Of a stretch of DNA of 16,814 nucleotides, positions 6,563 to 14,766 are shown piece after piece. Under the pieces are notes generated by a model. The model saw nothing but the letters and a program-made list of their open reading frames with translations, was not told the origin of the DNA and did no database searches. This DNA comes from JACKOD01 sp041591635 (GTDB lineage: Bacteria > Pseudomonadota > Gammaproteobacteria > Pseudomonadales > Oleiphilaceae). Every line of letters begins with the position of its first letter. Positions within the stretch are counted from its first letter, which is position 1. The DNA is taken from contig JBFHRO010000054.1 of NCBI GenBank assembly GCA_041591635.1, forward strand, positions 1-16,814, written 5' to 3'. Both the position numbers and the translations under genes were made by a program.

Positions 6563-7249
6563 CTACTGACTTGCCACGACACCGCTGAGCAGCGGCTGCA
6601 AGGCGACCCAAGCCGTCTCAAGCAACAAAGGTTGTGCCAGCGCGGAGGGATGAATGCCGTCGTTTTGCATCATCCCCGGCTGCAAGGCTACCGACTCAAG
6701 AAAAAATCCTATGCTGGCCACGCCAAGCTCGGCGGCCAGTTCCTGGTAGACCGCCCGAAACTCTTGGGTGTAACGCCGTCCATAGTTGGGGGGGATCTCC
6801 ATTCCCAACAGCAATACCCGTGCACCGGTGGCACGACTGCGGTCGATCATGGCACCAAGATTGGCCTTGAGCCGTGCCACCGGATACCCCCGCAAACCAT
6901 CATTGCCCCCCAGCTCCAGCACCACTATGTCAGGAGCGTGTGCCGCAAGCAGTGCAGGCAAGCGCTGCAGACCATCCTGACTGGTATGGCCACTCACGCT
7001 GGCGTTCACTACCTGATAGCGGCCCTTGAGGCGCTCTGCCAGCAGGTGCACCCACCCCTGATCGGGCGACATCCCATAGGCGGCGCTGATGCTGTCACCC
7101 AGCACCAGCAGCGTGCCGGCCTGCACCTGAAATGGCATCAGCAGCATAAATACCAACCCCGGAATCTGCAGGCGCAGGGCACTTAAAGCGAGCGCCAGTC
7201 GCCGATACACCCGCCGCGGGCGCTCCCTTTTCCAATGTAGCAAACGCAT
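6563..7249 (-). CDS. tesA: Acyl-CoA thioesterase I / GDSL lysophospholipase TesA
   Basis: TesA is a periplasmic SGNH hydrolase that cleaves acyl-CoA thioesters, lysophospholipids and esters. The 228-residue protein has the block I GDSISAAYG with Ser53, block III GGND with Asn116, and the block V DGIHP with Asp197 and His200. Ser-to-Asp spacing is 144 residues, the same as Ser10 to Asp154 in mature E. coli TesA. The N-terminus (1-44) is a long signal peptide: a very basic n-region (RERPRRVYRR), a hydrophobic stretch and a probable cut at VQA/GTL. A GAGG lies 7 bases before the ATG. It is divergent from ybbA, the same pairing as in E. coli. No truncation is seen. Confidence 0.95.
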   Translation of the reverse strand: MRLLHWKRERPRRVYRRLALALSALRLQIPGLVFMLLMPFQVQAGTLLVLGDSISAAYGMSPDQGWVHLLAERLKGRYQVVNASVSGHTSQDGLQRLPALLAAHAPDIVVLELGGNDGLRGYPVARLKANLGAMIDRSRATGARVLLLGMEIPPNYGRRYTQEFRAVYQELAAELGVASIGFFLESVALQPGMMQNDGIHPSALAQPLLLETAWVALQPLLSGVVASQ

Positions 7250-7306
7250 TAGGGTACCTCGTCAATGATCATGGTACGACGGCAACAAGACCGCCCCTAT
7301 CTGCCC

Positions 7307-7320
7307 GATCAGCGTTGATC
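7307..7320. repeat. Inverted repeat in the tesA/ybbA divergent gap
   Basis: GATCA and TGATC flank the spacer GCGT, a 5-base perfect dyad in the 162-base gap between the divergent starts. Another TGATCA palindrome lies at 7266-7271. It could be an operator serving both directions or merely clustered GATC sites. No convincing -35/-10 pair was found in the gap. Confidence 0.25.
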
Positions 7321-7411
7321 AGACTCGCCAGCGCGACCCCGATATGGTTAACTCGGCTAATAGCAAAGCCACGTTCGCCAGCAAAAAACCCGCCTGTTTC
7401 AAGGATAACGC

Positions 7412-8128
7412 ATGATTGAAGCGAAAAAGGTTACCAAAAAGATCAGTACGCCCGACGGACAACTGCACATCCTGAATGATATCAACCTGCATGTTGCTGC
7501 GTGCGAAAGTCTGGCGATTGTAGGGGCCTCCGGCTCGGGCAAATCCACACTCTTGAGTATTCTTGCGGGCCTGGACCTGCCCACTTCGGGCGAAGTCTTG
7601 GTAGACAAGCAAAATATTGTCGCCATGAACGAAGAGGGCCGGGCCGACATGCGTGCCCGCTATGTCGGCTTTGTGTTTCAGTCGTTTCAGTTACTGCCGG
7701 GGCTGACAGCCGTGGAAAATGTAGCCCTGCCTCTGGAGTTGCATCGTCGTCCAAATGCACAGAAAAGGGCGTTGGCTCATCTTGAGCGGGTCGGCCTTGG
7801 GCATCGCACGCGCCATTACCCCAAGCAGCTGTCGGGCGGGGAGCAGCAGCGGGTGGCCATCGCGCGAGCCTTTGCAAGCGAGCCGCGCCTGCTGTTTGCA
7901 GACGAGCCTACCGGCAATCTAGATAGCGTTACCGGAAGTAAAATCATCAACCTGCTGTTTGATCTCAACCGGGATCAGGGCACCACCCTTATTCTGGTGA
8001 CGCACGAGCAGCGTCTGGCACAGCGCTGCCTGCACACCCTGACCCTGGAGGCGGGCCGGGTCATCGAGACCACGACCGATCACAACACTTGCGTCGATAA
8101 TGCCGACCACACAGGCACCTGCGCATGA
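7412..8128 (+). CDS. ybbA: ABC transporter ATP-binding protein (YbbA/LolD type)
   Basis: The ATPase of a MacB/LolD-type exporter. It is cytoplasmic and pairs with the FtsX-like permease downstream. In its 238 residues the Walker A GASGSGKST is at 38-46, the Q-loop Gln at about 90, the signature LSGGEQQRV at 140-148, Walker B LLFADEP at 160-166 and the switch His in VTHEQ. All catalytic residues are intact. The start at 7412 is supported by AAGGAT about 7 bases upstream. The last bases overlap the permease start as ATGA (8125-8128), a sign of one transcript and coupled translation. The tail after residue 215 is Thr/Asp/His-rich and not conserved. Divergence from tesA makes YbbA the best family assignment; the natural substrate of this exporter is not established. 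Confidence 0.94.
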   Translation: MIEAKKVTKKISTPDGQLHILNDINLHVAACESLAIVGASGSGKSTLLSILAGLDLPTSGEVLVDKQNIVAMNEEGRADMRARYVGFVFQSFQLLPGLTAVENVALPLELHRRPNAQKRALAHLERVGLGHRTRHYPKQLSGGEQQRVAIARAFASEPRLLFADEPTGNLDSVTGSKIINLLFDLNRDQGTTLILVTHEQRLAQRCLHTLTLEAGRVIETTTDHNTCVDNADHTGTCA

Positions 8129-10620
8129 TTACACTCAAACTGCTCTGGCGAAACTGGCGTAGCGGCGAACTGCGCATTCTGGCAGCAGCCACTTTGCTGG
8201 CAGTAATGATACTGTCGGGCATTCTCGCCTTTACCGATCGTCTCGAACAAACTCTTCTGGTTCAAAGCAACAGTTTTCTGGCGGCAGATCGCCTTATCAA
8301 GAGTTCCCGCCCCCTGCCCGCGGCATGGTTTGACATGGCACAAGCGCACGGGCTTCAGCATGCCAATACGGTCGAATTCAGCACCATGGTGTTTGCCCAG
8401 GATCACATGCATCTGGCGGCAGTTAAGGCCGTAAGCCCCCGGTATCCACTGCGCGGCCAACTCGAAACGGCGACCAGCGCCTTTACGGCCGGAGTCACCC
8501 CGGTTCTTGCTGACGACCAGATACCCCCACCTGGCGAAGCCTGGGTGGATGCGCGCCTGCTGCCATTGCTTGGCATCGACCTGAACAGCCCGATTCAGGT
8601 GGGTGAGGCAACCCTGATTGCCACTCGCATCATAGTGCGCGAGCCTGACCGTGGCACTGGCTTTTTCAATCTTGGTGCGCGGGTGATGATCAACATCGCT
8701 GATCTCGCTGCCACCCAAGCCATTCAACCGGGCAGCCGCATCACCTACAAGGGACTGATCGCAGGCCCGCCGGCCGCGCTTGAATCTTACGCCAAGGCCA
8801 TCCAGGGGCAACTGAGTGAGCACGAGCAATGGCAGGATTTACCGCAAGCCCAGCAACGCATCGGCAAAACGCTGGGAACGGCCCAGACTTTTTTGGTGCT
8901 TACCGGCATTGTCGGCTTGCTGCTCTCAGGCATTGCCATCGCCGTGGCGGCCAAACAGTTTGCCCAGCGGCACATTGATCAGGTCGCGCTGCTCAAAAGC
9001 CTGGGCATGCGTGCCAGCGGCATCCGCCGCCTGTATTTTCTCCAGCTCCTGTTTCTGGCTGTCATCGTTTGTGGTCTTGGCGTACTGATCGGGGCGGGAG
9101 TTCAGGGCGTCATCGCCGATCTGATCCATGGCGCACTAGACATCGAGTTGGCATCGGCAGGTGCCACCAGTTATCTCTGGGGTGCCGGTGCCGGCGTGGC
9201 GACCCTGCTTGGCTTTGCCCTGCCGCCATTATGGGGTCTGGCCCTTGTACCTCCGGTGCGTGTTTTTCGCCGCGACCAGGCCTTTGAGAGCACCCGTTTC
9301 TGGCAACAAGCCCTGGTTGCCAGCCTCACCATCATGAGCGTGATTCTCTGGTTCAGCGACGACACAGGCCTCGCACTTGCCATTATGGCGGGCGTATTAC
9401 TCACCGCCCTGCTCGCCCTGCTTCCGGCCCGGGCCTTTCTTGCATTGAGCCAACGCCTGCGGTCTCACGCCAGCCCGGCGTGGCGTCTTGCACTTTCCAG
9501 CCTGACGCGCAACAAACACCAAAGCAGCCTGCAAATCATGGTGTTCGCCCTGACCCTGATGCTGCTGATCATCATTACCCTGGTGCGTACCTCGCTGATT
9601 CGCGAATGGCAGATACAACTGCCCACCGACGCCCCTAATCACTTCCTCGTCAACATCGCCCCGGAGGAAGTGGCAAGCGTTCAATCCTTGCTGGGCGCTT
9701 ATCACCTAAGTAGCACCGAAATCTATCCCATGGTGCGAGCCCGACTCACTCACATCAACCAGCAGCCGCTTGCAACCGACCAGGATACACTGCCCCGCGG
9801 CGTGCAACGAGAACTCAACCTGAGCTGGAGCCCTGCACTGCCAGAGGGCAACCAAATCCTCGAAGGGGTGTGGTTTGATCAGTGGACTCCCGACAGCGAG
9901 GCCGCCATTGGCGTATCGGTAGAAGCCCGAATGGCTTCGGAGCTGGGGTTGGCGCTGGACGATGAACTCGAATTCAGTGTCGGCGGCCTGCCCATGCGAG
10001 CCCGTGTGATCAACGTCAGACGTGTAGATTGGGACTCCATTCGCCCCAATTTCTATTTCATGTTCTCGGCCAACGCACTCACCGCCCACAGCCCAACGTA
10101 TCTCACCAGCATTCACATTCCGGCGGAGCAGAAGCCGTTTGTCTACCAGTTACTCAAACAGCACCCCACCATTGTGGTACTGGAAATGGACACCCTCATT
10201 GCGCGTATTCAGACCATGATCTTGCAAGTCAGCCAGGCCATCGAGCTGCTGCTTTGGCTCATTCTTGCCGGGGGAGCACTGCTTTTGATTTCAACCGTAA
10301 ACACCAGCATGACCGCCCGCCGGCAGGAAGCCGCCCTGTTGCGGGCGCTGGGCAGTCGGGCCCGTTTGCTGCAAAGCAGTCTCTGGATCGAGTTTAGCCT
10401 GCTGGGGCTGGTGGCGGGTATTCTGGCGGCAATCGGCGCGGAGGCCGTCGTGATGAGCCTGCAAAAATGGGTACTGCAAATGACCCCCACACTCCACCCT
10501 CTCTCCTGGCTGGCCGGACCGGTCGCAGGGGCTAGCCTCATTGGCCTGCTCGGAACCCTCAGCTGTCGGCACGTTCTCACTACGCCGCCTGCCACCCTGC
10601 TGCGAGATGCCGAGCACTAG
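8125..10620 (+). CDS. ybbP: ABC transporter permease, FtsX-like (YbbP)
   Basis: An 831-residue inner-membrane permease (E. coli YbbP about 804) with two FtsX domains. Membrane segments seen by eye are at about 18-36, 254-280, 305-333, 350-380, 395-440 (two helices), 470-492, 705-727, 752-778 and 793-818. Large periplasmic loops lie at about 40-250 and 495-700. The FtsX cores show AAKQFAQRHIDQVALLKSLG and TARRQEAALLRALGSR, the coupling-helix motifs that contact the ATPase. It starts inside the last codons of ybbA. MacB-like systems of this type perform mechanotransmission instead of moving a solute through the membrane; applying that here is inference. No terminator is evident after the stop. 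Confidence 0.93.
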   Translation: MITLKLLWRNWRSGELRILAAATLLAVMILSGILAFTDRLEQTLLVQSNSFLAADRLIKSSRPLPAAWFDMAQAHGLQHANTVEFSTMVFAQDHMHLAAVKAVSPRYPLRGQLETATSAFTAGVTPVLADDQIPPPGEAWVDARLLPLLGIDLNSPIQVGEATLIATRIIVREPDRGTGFFNLGARVMINIADLAATQAIQPGSRITYKGLIAGPPAALESYAKAIQGQLSEHEQWQDLPQAQQRIGKTLGTAQTFLVLTGIVGLLLSGIAIAVAAKQFAQRHIDQVALLKSLGMRASGIRRLYFLQLLFLAVIVCGLGVLIGAGVQGVIADLIHGALDIELASAGATSYLWGAGAGVATLLGFALPPLWGLALVPPVRVFRRDQAFESTRFWQQALVASLTIMSVILWFSDDTGLALAIMAGVLLTALLALLPARAFLALSQRLRSHASPAWRLALSSLTRNKHQSSLQIMVFALTLMLLIIITLVRTSLIREWQIQLPTDAPNHFLVNIAPEEVASVQSLLGAYHLSSTEIYPMVRARLTHINQQPLATDQDTLPRGVQRELNLSWSPALPEGNQILEGVWFDQWTPDSEAAIGVSVEARMASELGLALDDELEFSVGGLPMRARVINVRRVDWDSIRPNFYFMFSANALTAHSPTYLTSIHIPAEQKPFVYQLLKQHPTIVVLEMDTLIARIQTMILQVSQAIELLLWLILAGGALLLISTVNTSMTARRQEAALLRALGSRARLLQSSLWIEFSLLGLVAGILAAIGAEAVVMSLQKWVLQMTPTLHPLSWLAGPVAGASLIGLLGTLSCRHVLTTPPATLLRDAEH

Positions 10621-11016
10621 ATTCCGGAAACAGGCTACCGCCGACAAGCCAATCGACTTAACCTGTCAAACAATTTTACACCATCAACACAAAGCCATCA
10701 GCACCGGCATCCCGACAATGTACAACCTTTGATCAACATGATCATAAAACAAGCAAAACTGCATGACATAGAACGGGCTAACCGGGCAGTGGCGCCCCAG
10801 ATCCACACAGCTTTAACTGAATTCAGCCAACACTTTACAGAAAACCGAGATACAACCCGAGAAAACAACAATATAGAATTGATTCATAACGATAAACGAC
10901 GCTTTAGAACAATTTTTGCATTTCGATGCCGAGCGAGTACATCGAGGATCATTGCCGATCACGACCTATGTCTCGTCTATGAGAATTATCTCCATCACAG
11001 ATTCAAGGAGCACAAA
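10621..11016 (+). other. AT-rich leader before the PEP-CTERM gene
   Basis: Almost 400 bases lie between the ybbP stop and the next real start. The stretch is clearly richer in A and T than its neighbours. It contains a dyad, TGATCA-ACA-TGATCA, at 10730-10744, and a weak sigma54-like match ending in TTTTTGCA at 10905-10920 that lacks the GG of the -24 element. The reading frame of the next gene stays open back to 10729, but that part has no Shine-Dalgarno, no signal peptide and an AT-rich, non-coding look. It most likely holds the promoter and a long 5' leader. I cannot fix a promoter. Confidence 0.5.
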
Positions 11017-11946
11017 ATGGCAAATAGCAAGCTGTTAAAAGGATTGGTTGGCGCAGTAGCACTGAGCGGTGCATCGCTTGCCTGGTCCGGCGCGGTACTG
11101 GATACCGGCCTGGTACGCATGGGCGTTGCGGATGACGGTGGTCTGGGCTTTGGTGGCGTAGGTATCGCCCTGATCAGCGGTGCCGGCGACGCCATCACCC
11201 CCGGATGCCTTTGCGAAGGCTGGGGCGCCTCATCCAATGGCGTGGGCGCTTACTCTTATCACGGATCCAATAGTGGCTTTACTTCGTCCACTTTCAGCAC
11301 CAGCGGTGGAGCCGATGCCATTTCGACGGTCGTACTCAACAGCGGCGTGACCGTAACCCATACCTATTCGTCTGCCGCTGGCGGCTCATTGTTCCGGGTG
11401 GGCGTAAACATTGCCAACACCACTGGCGCCAACATCACTGACGTACGCTATGCCAGAACGCTCGACTGGGATGTTCCGCCCGGGCATTACAGCGATGACT
11501 TTACCACCATTTACGGCGGCACCCCCACAGGCGTTGGCGGCAAGGTACTGCATACCTCCTTCAACCCCTTTGCCGCTCCCAACCCCACTGCGTTTCGCGG
11601 CACCTACGGCGGTGTTGCTGCCAACACCAACGGCACCAATGTCGCCGGTGACCTGGGCGCCTATTTCATTCTTGGTTTTGGCGATCTGCTCGCCGGCGAG
11701 AGCGTTGACTTCACTACCTACATAGGTGCCACACTGACCACGGCTGATCTGCTGGCAGCCTTTGGCAGCGTTGGCATTGAAGCCTATACCTACACCTTTG
11801 ACGACAGTGGTGACACCACCTACGGCTGGGGCTTCTCCAACATTGGCTTGCCGCCTGTGTTTGGCACGGTTCCTGCGCCTGCCACCCTCGCCCTGTTAGG
11901 ATTGGGTCTGGCCGGTCTTGGCCTGCAGCGTCGCAAGCAAGCCTAA
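11017..11946 (+). CDS. Secreted PEP-CTERM sorting domain protein, function unknown
   Basis: A 309-residue exported protein. The ATG at 11017 has a strong AGGAG six bases upstream and opens a signal peptide (MANSKLLKGLVGAVALSGAS, probable cut near residue 26). This makes longer in-frame starts unlikely. The body is rich in Gly, Thr, Ala and Ser, with a CLC pair in GCLCEGWGAS and repeated aromatic/Gly patterns suggesting beta structure. Residues 285-309 are a PEP-CTERM tail: VPAP (for the PEP box), a hydrophobic LALLGLGLAGLGL helix and a basic QRRK end. Such tails are cut by an exosortase, often for extracellular matrix or exopolysaccharide surroundings. No exosortase or polysaccharide gene lies in the window. 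Monocistronic: its own leader and a strong hairpin after it. Confidence 0.9.
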   Translation: MANSKLLKGLVGAVALSGASLAWSGAVLDTGLVRMGVADDGGLGFGGVGIALISGAGDAITPGCLCEGWGASSNGVGAYSYHGSNSGFTSSTFSTSGGADAISTVVLNSGVTVTHTYSSAAGGSLFRVGVNIANTTGANITDVRYARTLDWDVPPGHYSDDFTTIYGGTPTGVGGKVLHTSFNPFAAPNPTAFRGTYGGVAANTNGTNVAGDLGAYFILGFGDLLAGESVDFTTYIGATLTTADLLAAFGSVGIEAYTYTFDDSGDTTYGWGFSNIGLPPVFGTVPAPATLALLGLGLAGLGLQRRKQA

Positions 11947-11954
11947 TCCCATGC

Positions 11955-11990
11955 CAGTCGGCGCCCGCTTTTAAGGGCGCCGACTGCTTT
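11955..11990 (+). terminator. Terminator hairpin after the PEP-CTERM gene
   Basis: A perfect 12-bp GC-rich stem, 11955-11966 with 11975-11986, surrounds an 8-base loop and starts 8 bases after the stop codon. The T-tract is weak (CTTTC), so it could also act as a 3' stabilising structure. The place and stem strength favour transcription end. Confidence 0.75.
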
Positions 11991-12130
11991 CACCAACGCC
12001 GTTGCCAGCCAGCGGTGCAGCGGGTGACTTCCCGCACTTCCCGCCAAACAAAGCCTGACCGGAACTTCGTCTTTAGCCTGCCGCCTGTCTATACTGGTGG
12101 TTTTGGTATCCGATCCCCGCAGGCATCACG

Positions 12131-13759
12131 ATGAACTGGTTCAATCGCAGCATTTTCAACAAATTACTTGTCATTGTCCTGGGCGGTAATCTGGTGATTG
12201 CGGCGGCGGCGGTTTTTTTTCTGCTCAAAAGCCTCGCCGCCATCCAGTCTTTCGACACCCTGATCACAAACGAGATTCAACACGAGCAACAAATGCAAGA
12301 CGTGCGGGCACTTTTTAAACAGCAAGTATTCGAATGGCACGGCCTGCTTTTACGAGGAAACCAGCCAGCAGAACTCACCAAAGCCTGGGAAGGGTTCGAA
12401 AAAGCCGAAGCGCAAATTCTGGTACTGAGTCAAACGCTGTTAGCCAGCTTATCGCAGCACCATCCGGCCCACGCCAAATTTGAAGCTTTTATGAAGTCGC
12501 ACCAGACCCTGGGCCAAAGCTACCGCAAGGGGCTGGATGCCTATCAAACGGCCGGCTTTGATCATCGGGCCGGGGATCGGGCTGTCAAGGGTGTGGAACG
12601 AAGTGCCACCCAACAACTCGATGAGGCGATCAAAAGCCTGGGGCAAAGTAACCGCCAAGACAGCCAGGATATTTCCACCCATGCCCACAACGCAGGCAAA
12701 GGGGCCGCCGTGGCCCTGTTCATGTCCATCGGACTTTTCACCTGCGCGATTTTGTATTTGATTCATCGGGCAATCGTCACGCCTGCTCGCACCCTGGCAA
12801 CCGCCATCAAGCATCTCAGCCAGGGCAATCTTGAAGACGAAATCACCATCGAACAGCCGGATGAACTGGGCAAGCTTGCAGATGCCTCGCGGGATTTACG
12901 CACGTTTCTGCTGAATGTTTCGCAGCAGCTGACCACCTCCAACCGACGCCTGCAAGCCGCCTCTGCCGACCTCATTGCCAACGCTGAAACGGTTAACGAC
13001 AGCGTACAACAGGTGCACCAGCGCACCGACCAGATTGCCACCGCCGTCCATGAGCTGTCTGCTGCCGCGCAGCAGGTCGCCAGTCACGCAACTGACGCTG
13101 TCGGTCTTACCCAAAATACCGACACGGCGGCAAAGGACGGCATGAATGTCATGCAACGGGCACAAACGACCATGGGCGCCCTGTCTGAGCAGGTCGAAAC
13201 CACCGCGAGCCAGGTTCAAAAGCTGGCGCAGGAAACCCACAATGTTGGTACCGTACTTAACGTTATTCGCAGCATCGCCGAACAAACCAATTTGCTGGCC
13301 CTTAATGCCGCCATTGAAGCGGCCCGCGCCGGGGAGCAGGGCCGCGGGTTTGCCGTAGTAGCAGACGAAGTGAGGTCGTTGGCGCAAAAGACCCAAGACT
13401 CCACCGAAGAAATCGAACGCATCATTAACAGCGTTCAGGAGGGTGCACAAAACACGGTGCGTGTTATGGACATCAGTCGCACCCGAACCGCTGAAAGCGT
13501 CGAGCTGTTTAACCGGGTCGCAGAAAAGCTTGGCGACATTACTGCCAATATTGACCACCTCTCCCGGCTCAATCATCAGGTGGAAACATCGGCACAAGAA
13601 CAGGCACAGGTGTCAGAGCGCATTGCAGGCAAGATCACCGAAGTCACGGCCATTACCCAGCAAACCGCGCTGGCTGCAGAGAAAAACCAGGAAACGTCAC
13701 GCCTGCTCACAGAGACTGCCGCACGTACCCGCGCCCTGAGTTCGCGCTTCAGCCTTTAG
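12131..13759 (+). CDS. Methyl-accepting chemotaxis protein
   Basis: A 542-residue chemoreceptor that senses a ligand outside the inner membrane and controls CheA through CheW. TM1 lies at about 12-33, a helical periplasmic sensor at 34-190 (four-helix-bundle size), TM2 at 191-213, HAMP at about 214-266, then the long cytoplasmic coiled coil. The hairpin tip is intact and highly conserved at 384-415, with EQTNLLALNAAIEAARAGEQ then GRGFAVVADEVR. There is no C-terminal NWETF-type pentapeptide for CheR/CheB tethering. The ligand cannot be told from sequence. The codons for residues 24-30 contain (GCG)4 followed by eight T (12201-12223), a tract prone to slippage. Upstream, TATACT at 12090-12095 is a possible -10 with no good -35. 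No other chemotaxis gene is nearby. Confidence 0.95.
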   Translation: MNWFNRSIFNKLLVIVLGGNLVIAAAAVFFLLKSLAAIQSFDTLITNEIQHEQQMQDVRALFKQQVFEWHGLLLRGNQPAELTKAWEGFEKAEAQILVLSQTLLASLSQHHPAHAKFEAFMKSHQTLGQSYRKGLDAYQTAGFDHRAGDRAVKGVERSATQQLDEAIKSLGQSNRQDSQDISTHAHNAGKGAAVALFMSIGLFTCAILYLIHRAIVTPARTLATAIKHLSQGNLEDEITIEQPDELGKLADASRDLRTFLLNVSQQLTTSNRRLQAASADLIANAETVNDSVQQVHQRTDQIATAVHELSAAAQQVASHATDAVGLTQNTDTAAKDGMNVMQRAQTTMGALSEQVETTASQVQKLAQETHNVGTVLNVIRSIAEQTNLLALNAAIEAARAGEQGRGFAVVADEVRSLAQKTQDSTEEIERIINSVQEGAQNTVRVMDISRTRTAESVELFNRVAEKLGDITANIDHLSRLNHQVETSAQEQAQVSERIAGKITEVTAITQQTALAAEKNQETSRLLTETAARTRALSSRFSL

Positions 13760-13817
13760 CCGATACCGCAGCGGTCAGCATTACCCCTGAACCATGCCAC
13801 ATTCAAAGGAACCAACC

Positions 13818-14279
13818 ATGGGGCAAACCTTTCTTTACACACTGATAGCGCTGGGCCTTGTTGCCATCCCGGCGCTGACCTGGTTCAACTACCGGCAGTG
13901 GATGCGAATCAAGCAACAAAAAATAACGCTGGAAGAGATAAAGCAACACCAGATTGCCACACGCAGCCAGCTGATCGAAAGCATTCGTATTCTGGCACTG
14001 TGTATTCTTGAAGAGCAGGTAGAGCTGTCTGAGGGCTGCATTCGCATCAAGGTACTGCTGGATCATCTGGCCCCCGAGCTGCATCAGGAGCCCGAGCTGC
14101 AGATATTCAGTCAGATCCACGAAGCACTTGCCCATATGCCGACCCACGAGGCAAGAGCCAGTACCAACAAGCGTTTCATATTCAAACTGGATCAACAGCG
14201 CTTTCGTCTCGAGCGCGAGAACAAAAGCGCCATTCTGGCGGGTGCCAAGGCATTGCGGGCCCGTATTTTTACGGTGTGA
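13818..14279 (+). CDS. DUF2489 family membrane-anchored protein
   Basis: A 153-residue protein. An in-frame ATG at 13794 exists, but the AAGGA at 13806-13810 serves the ATG at 13818, which I chose. An N-terminal membrane helix (about residues 4-22, LYTLIALGLVAIPALTWF) is followed by a soluble, charged helical part. The segments ESIRILALCILEEQVELSEGC then IRIKVLLDHL and the later HMPTHEA match what I recall of DUF2489, a gammaproteobacterial family of unknown function. It lies 58 bases after the chemoreceptor on the same strand and may share its transcript. No role in chemotaxis is implied by sequence. The name rests on memory of family patterns. Confidence 0.8.
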   Translation: MGQTFLYTLIALGLVAIPALTWFNYRQWMRIKQQKITLEEIKQHQIATRSQLIESIRILALCILEEQVELSEGCIRIKVLLDHLAPELHQEPELQIFSQIHEALAHMPTHEARASTNKRFIFKLDQQRFRLERENKSAILAGAKALRARIFTV

Positions 14280-14325
14280 CGGAACAGGCGGTTGACGCCT
14301 TGCGCTTCGTGCCGTGCGAGAACAA

Positions 14326-14580
14326 TCAATGTTTTTTACCATCCAGCGGCACTATCCCTCGCATCCTTAACTCCTCCACCAACGCTGGCTCCAGTTCGTG
14401 GCGGAATCGCTCGAAGTACTGTCGAATAATCTTATCGCTGGACTGGGAGGAACGGCTGATCAATTCATTTCGCGAGGTTTCATCGGATAACTTGAAACGC
14501 TCCCCAAACTTCCTGCGAAACTGGAACTCCAGTTGTTGCAGGTGAAAGATGCTGGCCTGGCTAAAAATGAGCTTATCCAT
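14326..14580 (-). CDS. Small hypothetical protein (84 residues)
   Basis: I do not recognise this protein. Reading leftward, the ATG at 14580 has a good GGAG six bases upstream; a GTG at 14592 would overlap that site. The product is strongly charged and helical-looking (FRRKFGERFKLSDETSRNEL, then IIRQYFERFRHELEPALVEE), with no signal peptide, membrane span or cysteines. It ends in VPLDGKKH. It lies downstream of the HDOD gene on the same strand, with a 186-base gap holding a possible -10 (TATTAT, complement of 14671-14676) but no good -35. It converges on the DUF2489 gene 46 bases away. The ribosome-binding site and clean placement between genes support a real gene. Confidence 0.6.
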   Translation of the reverse strand: MDKLIFSQASIFHLQQLEFQFRRKFGERFKLSDETSRNELISRSSQSSDKIIRQYFERFRHELEPALVEELRMRGIVPLDGKKH

Positions 14581-14766
14581 GTGTTTCTCCACAACGATCT
14601 TGTGCTAACGCAAACAGGAGCGCACCCGCGCATTTCAAGGAGCAGGCCTCCCATCCCTTACTTCGATACCATAATAGACCGTGGAGCTACCGCTGAACCG
14701 GGGAATACCGACCAGATTTACCATTCATTACAAATTTGCCACAAACCCTGCCTACTCTTGTGCGCT

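Noticed and set aside
8080..8829. 249-codon minus-strand frame across the ybbA/ybbP junction
   Set aside because: It is antisense to two intact transporter genes and has no family likeness.
10905..10920. Sigma54 promoter for the PEP-CTERM gene
   Set aside because: The -12 part TTGCA fits but the -24 GG is AG, so it falls below what I would accept without mapping.
13794..13817. Earlier ATG for the DUF2489 protein
   Set aside because: The Shine-Dalgarno AAGGA lies inside this segment and serves the ATG at 13818.
14286..14300. Small hairpin AGGCG-GTTGA-CGCCT between convergent genes
   Set aside because: The stem is only 5 bp with no T-run on either strand, too weak to call a terminator.
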